From CAVUWL01 sp963700105 (GTDB lineage Bacteria; Actinomycetota; Thermoleophilia; Solirubrobacterales; 70-9), in NCBI GenBank assembly GCA_963700105.1, contig CAVOWL010000004.1, positions 992,001-1,056,000 on the forward strand: 64,000 nt of DNA. Reading direction: 5' to 3'. The notes under the pieces were generated by a model, which was not told the DNA's origin, did not search any database, and saw only the letters and a program-made list of their open reading frames with translations. A program made the position numbers and the translations under genes. This document shows, piece after piece, positions 43,266 through 51,059 of the stretch (positions are counted from its first letter, which is position 1; every line of letters starts with the position of its first letter).

Positions 43266-45020
43266 CTAGCCGAACGTGAAGGCATAGCCCATCACCCCCT
43301 TTTCGGGCAGGAGGGTGAGCAGCTGATGGCCGACCCTCGGCAGGTCGACCAATTCATAAAGGCGCTGCGAGGAGATCACGGCGATCCCATTGTGGACGTC
43401 TGCTCCGGCGAGGCGATTGGGGATCGGGCGCCCGTTCAAGAGGACCCGCATGCGGCGGGCCGATCCCGGCGAGCCGAGCACGAGGTAGACGCGGCGGGCG
43501 CCGAAGCGCAGGTCGAGCGAGCCGCCCTCCGCACTCACTGAGTGCAGGCCGATCCGCCAGCGCCCGTGGTAGGCGAATTCGTTGGCGGCGGGGGCCGGCG
43601 GGGTGCCGAAGTCATGCGCCCCAGGCGAGAGCATCGGGTTGGTGAAGCGTTCCGCGCGGGCAGCTCCGAGGTAGGTCTCAGGCGTGGTCACACCCTCCGA
43701 AGGTTCGACCGCGTGGACCTTGGTGGTTGCCGCTGAGACGCGGTAGCCGGCTTCGGTCAAGAGCTCGCGGATCACCTGTTCTTTCTTGGCGTAGCTGCCT
43801 TCGCCGAAGTCGACGTAGCGCACATCGCCCTTGGCGTCGATGAAGTACTCCGCCGGCCAGTACTGGTTGCCGTAGGCGTTCCAGGTGGCGTAGTCGTTGT
43901 CCTGGACGACCGGATAGTGCAGGCCGTTTCGTTCGATCGCTTCGGCCACGTTGCTCGCCTCGTGCTCGAAGGGGAACTCCGGCGTGTGGACCCCGACGAT
44001 GGTCAAACCGTCCTTGCGATAGCGGGCGTCCCAGGCCTTCAGGTAAGGCAGCGTGCGCAGGCAGTTGATGCAGCTGTAGGTCCAAAAGTCGACCAAGACA
44101 ACCCGCCCCCGCAGGCCGCGAAGGGTGAGCGGGCGGTCGCCGGGGGTGTTGAACCACTGCTGGGTGTCGACGAATTCAGGCGCCTTGCCGAGCACCGGCA
44201 GGCGCAGGTGTCCGGCCGCGTCATCCACCGGTTCGGGGGCGCTCGCCGCCCGGCCACCGACCCCATGGGCCGCTTCGCCGCGGACTTCGACCAGGGCGCT
44301 GCGGGCCGCGGCGCTGCTCTCCAGGCCTCTGGTCGGGGTGATCAAAAAGGAGGGGAGGTCGGTGGCGATCGCGTTCTCAAATCGAATGTCGTAGTTCTCA
44401 AACATCGCCAGGCCGATCACGACCATCACCGCCCCCATCGCAATCTGCAGACCGGCGCCCCGCCGGCGCAGGGGAGCGACGACGCGGCGACCGCCGAGCA
44501 TCAGGAAGTAAAGGACGACCGCCGAACCGATCCCATAGCTGAAGGCGACGGCAAGTCGCCCAACGGTGAAGGACTGCGAGGCCGAGACCGTGATCACCCC
44601 GGCGAGAATCGGCCCGGCGCAGGGGGCGTAGACAAGCCCGAGGCTGGCACCGACCGCGGTTCCAGACCAAAAGCCATCACCTCCGCGGCCCGCCACCCCG
44701 GCCCGCCCTGCGAAGCGACTCAGCCAGGCCTCAAGCCGCGCCGCGAGCGCTGGGATCATCAGCGTCACCCCAAAGGCGACCAGGACCAAGATTGCCAGCT
44801 TTCGAAGCAGGTCATCGGGCAATCCGAGCGCCGAGATCAGGTAGACCAAAACGACGATCGCAAAGGTGAAGGAGACGGTCAGCCCAGCGACGATCCCGAG
44901 CGGGCGGCGGCGGCCCCCGGTTGCACCGGCAGACAGGGCGATCGGCAAAACCGGCAAGACGCAGGGTGAGACCGCGGTCGCCGCGCCCGCGATGAACCCA
45001 AAGAGCATCAGCAATGCCAT
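43266..45020 (-). CDS. DipZ-type CcdA-thioredoxin fusion (cytochrome c biogenesis/thiol transfer)
   Basis: A 584-residue protein carrying reducing power across the membrane. The N-terminal CcdA domain (about 1-230) has six to seven helices with SPCVLPVLP and YAPCAGP as redox Cys motifs. A periplasmic TlpA/ResA-like domain follows (about 270-420) with DFWTYSCINCLRTLPYLK, a CxxC active site. The last 140 residues are the DipZ beta-sandwich domain seen in actinobacterial homologues. It lies between a Met/His-rich lipoprotein and a two-component system. Confidence 0.9.
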   Translation of the reverse strand: MALLMLFGFIAGAATAVSPCVLPVLPIALSAGATGGRRRPLGIVAGLTVSFTFAIVVLVYLISALGLPDDLLRKLAILVLVAFGVTLMIPALAARLEAWLSRFAGRAGVAGRGGDGFWSGTAVGASLGLVYAPCAGPILAGVITVSASQSFTVGRLAVAFSYGIGSAVVLYFLMLGGRRVVAPLRRRGAGLQIAMGAVMVVIGLAMFENYDIRFENAIATDLPSFLITPTRGLESSAAARSALVEVRGEAAHGVGGRAASAPEPVDDAAGHLRLPVLGKAPEFVDTQQWFNTPGDRPLTLRGLRGRVVLVDFWTYSCINCLRTLPYLKAWDARYRKDGLTIVGVHTPEFPFEHEASNVAEAIERNGLHYPVVQDNDYATWNAYGNQYWPAEYFIDAKGDVRYVDFGEGSYAKKEQVIRELLTEAGYRVSAATTKVHAVEPSEGVTTPETYLGAARAERFTNPMLSPGAHDFGTPPAPAANEFAYHGRWRIGLHSVSAEGGSLDLRFGARRVYLVLGSPGSARRMRVLLNGRPIPNRLAGADVHNGIAVISSQRLYELVDLPRVGHQLLTLLPEKGVMGYAFTFG

Positions 45021-45069
45021 GGCCTAAAACCTTTCCACGAAGGCATTACGGGAAGATGACGGCGGCGGC

Positions 45070-45381
45070 TCAGCCGCCCGTCTGCCCCCCTCCCGATTCG
45101 GCCTGCTTCTTCATGTTCGAGGCTTCACCGTGCATCGCTTCGCGCTGCTTCATCGCGGCGGCGCTCTCGCTCTTCTTCATGCTCGAGGCTTCATGGTGCA
45201 TCGCTTCGCGCTGCTTCATTGCGGCGGCTTCCTTATGCATCGCTTCGTTTGATTGCTTCATCGCGGCGGTGTGGGACGCCTGCGTCGTTGCGTTCGTGGA
45301 GCCGGAGCTGCTTCCACATCCGCCAACCACAAGCGCACCCAGCGCCACCAGCGAAACCGCCAACACCTGAACTTTGGACAT
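45070..45381 (-). CDS. Met/His-rich repeat lipoprotein
   Basis: A 103-residue lipoprotein. The signal MSKVQVLAVSLVALGALVVG is followed by a lipobox Cys (VGGC). The mature part has three copies of the motif AAMKQxxxAMHxEA plus SSMKK/SNMKK, giving 8 Met and 5 His in about 80 residues, mostly helical. The last two copies are repeated at DNA level with a 66-base period (from 45114 and 45180). Met/His spacing recalls copper- or silver-binding periplasmic proteins, but metal binding is an inference. A strong AGGAG site precedes the ATG, and an imperfect inverted repeat lies upstream (45390-45415). Confidence 0.75.
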   Translation of the reverse strand: MSKVQVLAVSLVALGALVVGGCGSSSGSTNATTQASHTAAMKQSNEAMHKEAAAMKQREAMHHEASSMKKSESAAAMKQREAMHGEASNMKKQAESGGGQTGG

Positions 45382-45464
45382 CGCTCACTCCTGACTGCTT
45401 GGGGGACAGTCCAGGCACGCTAGGGGGCAAATATGACGCGCAGAGAAACTGGCGACAGGGAAAC

Positions 45465-45869
45465 TCAGCGCATCGGGCGCGAGGTGACCGAGCCCTCCGG
45501 GAGAGTGGCCACCTCGGCGGCGCGGCCAACCCGCTCGCTGATCGCAAAGTGGGCGCTGATCGCCAGCTCGTGCTCGCGAAGAAGGGGACGGCTGGGCTCG
45601 ACCACGGGCGCGGTGCGGATCAGATTGGCGGCCTGGGCAACCCAAACGCGGGAGGAAGCGGCGGCACAGTCGCGGATGGGGACCGCGACCAGCCGTGGAC
45701 GGGCGCGACCGAGCTTGGCGACCAACCAGGTCGGTTCGCCATTCTGGGCGTCGCTGAAAAAACCGCTCACGCTGCCCAGCGAGGCGCCGTCGATCTCCTG
45801 CAGCTCAAATCCGATCCAGGCAAGCGCCTCGAGTCGCGACGGCGGCGCGACGGCGGGCTCCTCAGTCAT
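45465..45869 (-). CDS. PRC-barrel-like domain protein
   Basis: A 134-residue protein. From about residue 17, WIGFELQEIDGASLGSVSGF and then TWLVAKLGRARPRLVAVPI fit the PRC-barrel fold, and EHELAISAHFAI lies near the end. Such domains occur in RimM and in stress or photosynthetic proteins; the role here is unknown. ATG 45869 lies eight bases inside the end of meaB, so the two are co-transcribed. Confidence 0.65.
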   Translation of the reverse strand: MTEEPAVAPPSRLEALAWIGFELQEIDGASLGSVSGFFSDAQNGEPTWLVAKLGRARPRLVAVPIRDCAAASSRVWVAQAANLIRTAPVVEPSRPLLREHELAISAHFAISERVGRAAEVATLPEGSVTSRPMR

Positions 45870-46824
45870 CGGTCTGGGCCTCGAGCAGGCTGGTGGCGGC
45901 GCTGGCGGGATCGAGCTCGCGCCGCACCACGCGCTCCAGCAACTGCGCTGTCTCGGGGTCGGCGGCGACGGTTGCCTCGAGCCGCCGACGCATCCTGGCC
46001 GCGGCGATTCCCAGGACCTCGTTTCGCAGGTTTCGGGCCCGGCGGCGCTCCAGGGTGCCCTCGCTCTCGATCTGGGATCGATGCCGGTCGATCTGGGCGG
46101 CAAGCTCGCCCACCCCCTCACCGCGGCTCGCCTCGGTTTTCAAAATCGGCACCCGCCAACCATCTGTGCCGTGGGAGAGCGCCAGCACGCCGCGCACCTC
46201 GCGGACCATCGTTTCGGTCATTGGATGGTCTGCCTTATTGACCACGATGATGTCGGGGATTTCCATCACCCCGGCCTTGAGCGCCTGGATCGAGTCTCCC
46301 GAACCTGGCATCAGAGCCAACACGATTGTGTCGGCGTGGTCAACGATGTCAATCTCGGCCTGGCCGACCCCGACCGTCTCGATCAGGACGTCGTCTTTAC
46401 CCGCCGCATCCATCGCCAGGGCCACCTGCAGGGCCGCCTCAGAGAGGCCGCCCAGGGCTCCCCGCGTCGCCATCGAGCGGATGAACACACCGGGATCGAG
46501 GAAGTGCTCAGAGAGGCGGATCCGATCACCGAGCAGGGCACCGCGGGTGAAGGGACTGGAGGGATCGATCGAGAGCACCGCTACCTGGCGCTCGGCGGCT
46601 CGAAGTTGTGTGGTCAGCGCCCCGATCAGGGTGCTCTTGCCGACCCCGGGGGGTCCGGTGAAGCCGACGATGCGGGCCTTCCCGGTGCGGGGGTAAACCT
46701 CGCGGATCAGATCCCAACCGGCCGGGTCATCGGACTCGATAAGGGTGATAGCCCGCGCCAATGCGCGCTTATCGCCGCCGATCAGCCGCTCGGCAAGAGA
46801 GGCGGATTTAGCGGCGCCGGGCAT
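45862..46824 (-). CDS. meaB: MeaB-type GTPase, acyl-CoA mutase chaperone
   Basis: A 320-residue G3E-family GTPase that protects and reloads adenosylcobalamin mutases. IVGFTGPPGVGKSTLIGAL is the P-loop, LSIDPSSPFTRGALLGDRIRL the switch region, DDVLIETVGVGQAEIDI the Walker B segment and VVNKADHPM the NKxD specificity motif. The likely client is the isobutyryl-CoA-mutase-like enzyme about 13 kb away. Its promoter overlaps that of the divergent acyltransferase. Confidence 0.92.
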   Translation of the reverse strand: MPGAAKSASLAERLIGGDKRALARAITLIESDDPAGWDLIREVYPRTGKARIVGFTGPPGVGKSTLIGALTTQLRAAERQVAVLSIDPSSPFTRGALLGDRIRLSEHFLDPGVFIRSMATRGALGGLSEAALQVALAMDAAGKDDVLIETVGVGQAEIDIVDHADTIVLALMPGSGDSIQALKAGVMEIPDIIVVNKADHPMTETMVREVRGVLALSHGTDGWRVPILKTEASRGEGVGELAAQIDRHRSQIESEGTLERRRARNLRNEVLGIAAARMRRRLEATVAADPETAQLLERVVRRELDPASAATSLLEAQTDD

Positions 46825-46833
46825 TGCGCGCTC

Positions 46834-46843
46834 AGTCTAGAGT
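46834..46843. promoter_or_regulatory. Overlapping divergent -10 boxes (meaB and acyltransferase)
   Basis: AGTCTAGAGT reads as TAGAGT on the plus strand (46838-46843, ten bases before ATG 46854) and TAGACT on the minus strand (46834-46839, nine bases before the meaB ATG). Only 29 bases separate the two genes, so both are probably leaderless or nearly so. Confidence 0.4.
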
Positions 46844-46853
46844 CCGGCGGCGC

Positions 46854-47531
46854 ATGCGCCCCCTCCGCTTCTGTGCCAAAAACGGAATGCTCAACCGCCG
46901 CTACGGACGGCTGCTTTGGCGCTATCTGTGGCGGCGCCACCTGACCAGGGCGGGCAGGCGTTGGAGGACGAGCGGAATGCTCTTTTTGGGGCGAGGTCTT
47001 GAACTTCAGATTGGACGTGGCGGAGCAATCCACTTTGGTCGCTTCGTTTGGATCGGCGATCGCTCCAAGATCCGCTGCCACGAGGGCGCAGTCGAGATCG
47101 GCGAAAAGACGGTGATCGGTCAAGAGTGCACGATCTCTGCCTACCAGCGGGTGCGAATCGGCGATCAGTGCGTCATTGCCGATCGCGCGATGTTCATCGA
47201 CTTCGACCACGGGGTGGTCGAAGTCGAGCGCCCGATCCGGGTCCAGGGCATCTATAAGCGCGACGTCGTGGTCGGTTCCAACGTTTGGATCGGCTACGGC
47301 GCCTGCATCCTGCGCGGCGTGCAGGTCGGCGATAACTCGATCATCGGCAGCGGCGCGGTGGTCACAAAGGACGTTCCCGCCAATGCGGTGGTGGCCGGGG
47401 TGCCGGCGCGGGTGATCAGGATGCGGGAGGCCCCTCGGGAGCTGCGTTGGGGAGATCCGATCGAACCGGACCCAGCCGCCGCGAGCACCCTGGCCCCCGA
47501 CCCCCTGGCGCGGCGGGCCCCTGGCCAGTGA
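46854..47531 (+). CDS. Hexapeptide-repeat acyltransferase (LbH)
   Basis: A 225-residue left-handed beta-helix transferase. After a basic N-terminal region of about 50 residues the hexapeptide repeats run from VWIGDRSKIRC to VGSNVWIGYGACILRGVQVGDNSIIGSG, ending ANAVVAGVPARVI, as in sugar O-acetyltransferases of the WbbJ/CysE group. It likely acetylates a cell-surface sugar. The Ala/Pro-rich C-terminal 30 residues are probably disordered. Confidence 0.82.
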   Translation: MRPLRFCAKNGMLNRRYGRLLWRYLWRRHLTRAGRRWRTSGMLFLGRGLELQIGRGGAIHFGRFVWIGDRSKIRCHEGAVEIGEKTVIGQECTISAYQRVRIGDQCVIADRAMFIDFDHGVVEVERPIRVQGIYKRDVVVGSNVWIGYGACILRGVQVGDNSIIGSGAVVTKDVPANAVVAGVPARVIRMREAPRELRWGDPIEPDPAAASTLAPDPLARRAPGQ

Positions 47532-47540
47532 GGCGCGCCT

Positions 47541-47555
47541 CCCCGCCGGGCGGGG
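47541..47555. terminator. Terminator-like hairpin between convergent genes
   Basis: CCCCGCCGGGCGGGG is a perfect inverted repeat ten bases after the acyltransferase stop. No T-run follows, so its function as an intrinsic terminator is uncertain. The rest of the 106-base gap appears noncoding. Confidence 0.35.
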
Positions 47556-47637
47556 CTCGTTCAGCGGCGCCCGCGACTTCGCGATCCGGGCTTTTCGCGG
47601 CTACCAGCATTCGGTCCAGCGCGAAGGTCAATTGCCC

Positions 47638-48834
47638 TCAGGCGCGGCCAAGGTCTACGCCGACCAGCTCGGCGTAGACGGCGGCCGTCTGCTCGGCGAC
47701 GTCGCCCCAGTCAAATCGCAGCACGTGCTCGTAGGCTTCGCTGACCAGGCGACGGCCGAGCGCGTCATCGGAGAGAACCCGAATCGCCATCTCCGCCAGG
47801 GCATCGGGGTCATGGGCGCGAAAGCGCAGTCCGGCCTCCTCGTGGGGCACCACCTCGCGCAGGCCACCGGTGTCAGCGACGATGCAAGGACAGCCCGAGG
47901 CCATCGCCTCCAGCGCGACCAGACCAAAGGGCTCATAGATCGACGGCACCACGGTCAAATCGGCGATCCGATACAGCGAGTGCAAGACGTCATCGCCGAT
48001 CCAGCCAAGGAAGGTGCCGTGCTCCATCAGCCCGAGCTCTGAGGCTTGGCGGTGAAGCTCAGCCTCATGGGTCCCTGACCCGGCGACCAAAAAGCGGGTC
48101 CCCGGCACCGCCTCGATCATCCCCGGCATCGCCTCAAGCGCCAGCTGGAAGCCCTTCTCATAGACCAATCGCCCGATCAAAAGGACGAGCTTTTGCTCAG
48201 GCCCAGCGAACTCGGCGCGCAGGCGAACCAGCTCGGCAGGGTCCTGCGGCGCCAGGTCGTCGGGGTCGATTCCGTTGGGGATCACGCTGATCCGTTCCTC
48301 CTCGACCCCAAAGATGTCGGCAATCTGCTCCCGCATGTAATGCGAACAGGCGATCACGCGCTGGGAGCGGTTGGTGATCCAGCGCTCGACCCCGTGGATA
48401 TAGGTCTGTGGGTGCTCCTTGACCCAGCCCTGGTGGCGACCGTGCTCGGTCGCGTGGATCGTCATCAAAAGCGGCGCCGCGAAGCGCTTGGCGAGGTGAT
48501 CGCAGGCATTGGCGACGAGCCAGTCGTGCCCGTGGACGAGGTCGAACTCATAGCGGTCACCGAGCTCGACCCCGGCGGCGAGCATGTCGGAATTCATCCG
48601 CTCTACCCAGGCGACGAACTCGCCGAGATCGGTTGGTCGCTTCGGCTCGCGGATCCGGTGGATCGCCACTCCCCCCGATCGCTCCTCGGCTGGAGACTCC
48701 TCTCCGCCGCGGCTCAGCACGTGCACCTCCACCCCGAGCTCGACCAGCGCCTCTGAGAGCTTTCGAACGTGGCGAGCGAGGCCGCCCTCGATCAGCGGCG
48801 GATACTCCCAGGAGAGAATGAGGACGCGGGTCAC
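47638..48834 (-). CDS. GT4-family glycosyltransferase (glycogen-synthase-like)
   Basis: A 398-residue GT-B transferase. It starts LILSWEYPPLIEGGLARHV (donor glycine loop), with VHGHDWLVANA, SHYMREQIADIFGV and VIPNGIDPDDL, then IYEPFGLVALEAMASGCPCIVADTGGLREVV, the EX7E nucleotide-sugar site. The GTG start overlaps the GH57 stop. With the branching-type GH57 enzyme next to it, alpha-glucan synthesis is likely. Confidence 0.88.
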   Translation of the reverse strand: MTRVLILSWEYPPLIEGGLARHVRKLSEALVELGVEVHVLSRGGEESPAEERSGGVAIHRIREPKRPTDLGEFVAWVERMNSDMLAAGVELGDRYEFDLVHGHDWLVANACDHLAKRFAAPLLMTIHATEHGRHQGWVKEHPQTYIHGVERWITNRSQRVIACSHYMREQIADIFGVEEERISVIPNGIDPDDLAPQDPAELVRLRAEFAGPEQKLVLLIGRLVYEKGFQLALEAMPGMIEAVPGTRFLVAGSGTHEAELHRQASELGLMEHGTFLGWIGDDVLHSLYRIADLTVVPSIYEPFGLVALEAMASGCPCIVADTGGLREVVPHEEAGLRFRAHDPDALAEMAIRVLSDDALGRRLVSEAYEHVLRFDWGDVAEQTAAVYAELVGVDLGRA

Positions 48835-50240
48835 GGCTGCAGTAGCGGGGAGAGGCTCAGGTCCGGGGCGAGGGCACGCATGCGCGGGTCAGGGCGGGAG
48901 TCGGAGTCTATGGCCTCAAGCATCGCCTCGGCGTGCCCGATCGCACGCTGGTAGGCGTAATCGCCCGCCTCGCCACGCTTATCGAGAAATGCCCAGTCAC
49001 TGGCCTGGGTCGCGAGCAGCTCGCGAGCAGCTCGCGCGGCGGCGGTTTGATCCAAGCCCCGCGCCAGCGCTCCCAGCAGGCGCAGCTCCAAACGGCGCGT
49101 CGCCCAGGTCAGATCGGCCACCGCCGGTGAGTCCCAGGTGCTCAGGTCCTTGCCCTCGCCCCAGCTCGAGGTCAAAAGGGGGCGGTGGATCGGTTCGTGC
49201 TCCGCCAGGGCCTGCGGCGCGGTGAGCAGCCGCACCCCGGCCCGCTCGGCGCCGGCGAGCACTGCGCGCAGCCACAGCGGTCCCTCCGACCACCAGTGTC
49301 CGATCAGCTCGGTGTCGATCGCAAAGACGAGCAGGCCACGACGCCCGCATCGTGCCGTGTAATCGCGCAGGCGGGCCGCGATCGCACTCAGGAATTCCTC
49401 CGCCTGAGAGGCGGCGGCGAGGGCGGCCGCGCGGGGGTCATATGGGCCTCCCCCGACCCGCCAGATCCGAACCCCACGCAGCGACTTGCCGGCAAACTGA
49501 GCATGCGCGGGGTGGGAGGGATAGCCATCCAGGGACCAAAGCCAACCGACCGCCTCCCAATCGATCGGCAGCGCCACCGGGCCCGCCTCGGTGGCGATCG
49601 GTCTGAGCGAACTCTGGGCCGGCTCCCGGGCGCTCTGATCGACGCAAAACCAGCTGACCCCGTGCTCTGCCAAGCGCCACTCCAGCCCCGGTCGGTAGGC
49701 GCACTCGGGTAGCCAGAAACCCCCACTCCAGCCGAAGCGGCGCCGGTGAGAGCGGATTCCGACATCGATCTGCAGCCGCAGGGCCGCCCGCGTCGCCAGC
49801 AGCGGCAAGACCGCGTGGGTCGCGGTCGAGGTGGCCAGCGAAATCCGCCCCTTTTCCGCGGCCGCGCGAAAGATCTGCAGGGGGTTTGAGTCGGCTTGCT
49901 CCAAGAGCTCCAGCGCTCGCTCATAGCGCTCAAGCTCGGCCTCACATGCCGCTCGGCACTCCGCTCCCACCTCGTCCATGTCGGCCCGCGCCGCCCCGAT
50001 CCGCCAGCGGATCAGGAACTCGCGCAGGCGCATCAGCGTCGCGGAATCTTCGAGCTGATCGGCGAGCACCGGGGTCACTGTCATCGTCAGCCGCTCGGCG
50101 ATCTCCAAAACAGGCAGGTAGGAGCGGATCACCGCGTCAAATAGCCACTCCTCCCCAAACGGATAGGTCCCGAACCCCTCCACGTAGGGCATGTGGCTGT
50201 GCAGGACGATCGCCAGATCGCCGGCGCCCTGCTCAGACAT
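48831..50240 (-). CDS. GH57-family glycosidase, 1,4-alpha-glucan branching enzyme-like (DUF1957)
   Basis: A 469-residue GH57 protein. LAIVLHSHMPYVEGFGTYPFGEEWL is the N-terminal motif, GFWLPECAYRPG carries the catalytic Glu, and FAIDTELIGHWWSEG the catalytic Asp. The C-terminal helices match the DUF1957/branching type rather than amylopullulanases. ATG 50240 starts within the end of the methyltransferase gene (eight-base overlap). Confidence 0.85.
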   Translation of the reverse strand: MSEQGAGDLAIVLHSHMPYVEGFGTYPFGEEWLFDAVIRSYLPVLEIAERLTMTVTPVLADQLEDSATLMRLREFLIRWRIGAARADMDEVGAECRAACEAELERYERALELLEQADSNPLQIFRAAAEKGRISLATSTATHAVLPLLATRAALRLQIDVGIRSHRRRFGWSGGFWLPECAYRPGLEWRLAEHGVSWFCVDQSAREPAQSSLRPIATEAGPVALPIDWEAVGWLWSLDGYPSHPAHAQFAGKSLRGVRIWRVGGGPYDPRAAALAAASQAEEFLSAIAARLRDYTARCGRRGLLVFAIDTELIGHWWSEGPLWLRAVLAGAERAGVRLLTAPQALAEHEPIHRPLLTSSWGEGKDLSTWDSPAVADLTWATRRLELRLLGALARGLDQTAAARAARELLATQASDWAFLDKRGEAGDYAYQRAIGHAEAMLEAIDSDSRPDPRMRALAPDLSLSPLLQP

Positions 50241-51027
50241 GACAGACGGCGAGAAAGTCCAGCGCCGCATCGAGGTTGTCCCCCCGCAGGGCGAAATCGG
50301 AGGCCGAGATCGCCGGCGTGAACCGGGTGTAGAAGCGCTCGGTCAGCCCGAGCCTTCGGTGCAGGCCGTCCCAGCCCAAGCCGATCGCCAGCTCGTGGGC
50401 CCGCAGCTTGCGGGCGTGAAACAGGCCGCGCATCTCGACCGAGTCGAAGTGCGCCTCACAAAGCTGGCGAAACTCGGCGGCCCTGTACTCGCGCAGATGC
50501 CAGGGGTTATCGGACTTCTCGGCCCCCGGCGCCGCCAGGGTGAGCAGATTGGGGGTCGAGATGTAGGCGATACCGCCCGGGCTGAGGATCGACTTGAAGT
50601 GCTCGAGGATCGCCCCGGCATCTTTGACGTGCTCGATGGTCTGCAAGAAGACGACCGCCTCACACGGCTCAGCGAAGGCCTCGACCAGGGCCCGCTCGAA
50701 GCGCAGGTTGGGGGCGCGGTAGCGGGCGCGGGCGTGCTCGTGGGCCTCGGGGTTGGCGTCAACGCCGACGACGCTCGCCGCGCTGGCGGCGAGGATGTTC
50801 GAGCCGTAGCCCTCCCCGCAGGCCATATCGATCACCCGGGCGCCGCCGACCCGCTTCGCGATCCACTCATAAACCACCAGGTGGCGGCGGTACCAGTAGT
50901 TCTCCTCGGGCAGATCAGGCAGAGTTCGCTCTCCGGTCAGCGCCAGCGCCGGGACGCCCGCTGGTTGGTTTAGCTGGCGGTATTCCTCGCCCACGCCGGG
51001 GACCGTATTGGCGCGGCTTTGCTCCAT
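50233..51027 (-). CDS. Class I SAM-dependent methyltransferase
   Basis: A 264-residue methyltransferase. VIDMACGEGYGSNILAASAASVVGVDANPEAHEHA is motif I and the acidic loop; VVFLQTIEHVKD and LSPGGIAYISTPN follow. The first 45 residues are an N-terminal lead with LTGERTLPDLPEENYWYRRHL, seen in glycan-modifying methyltransferases. The overlap with GH57 and GT4 suggests O-methylation of the same alpha-glucan, an inference. Confidence 0.8.
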   Translation of the reverse strand: MEQSRANTVPGVGEEYRQLNQPAGVPALALTGERTLPDLPEENYWYRRHLVVYEWIAKRVGGARVIDMACGEGYGSNILAASAASVVGVDANPEAHEHARARYRAPNLRFERALVEAFAEPCEAVVFLQTIEHVKDAGAILEHFKSILSPGGIAYISTPNLLTLAAPGAEKSDNPWHLREYRAAEFRQLCEAHFDSVEMRGLFHARKLRAHELAIGLGWDGLHRRLGLTERFYTRFTPAISASDFALRGDNLDAALDFLAVCHV

Positions 51028-51045
51028 GCGTTACGCCCACCCGCG

Positions 51046-51051
51046 TAGAGT
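51046..51051 (+). promoter_or_regulatory. Candidate -10 box for leaderless methyltransferase transcript
   Basis: TAGAGT ends eight bases before the GTG start at 51060. Confidence 0.35.
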
Positions 51052-51059
51052 TCTCGCCC

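Noticed and set aside
45433..46944. Long plus-strand open frame over meaB and the PRC-barrel gene
   Set aside because: Antisense to meaB with all its GTPase motifs; long frames opposite GC-rich genes are expected from third-position GC bias, and the translation shows no recognisable motif.
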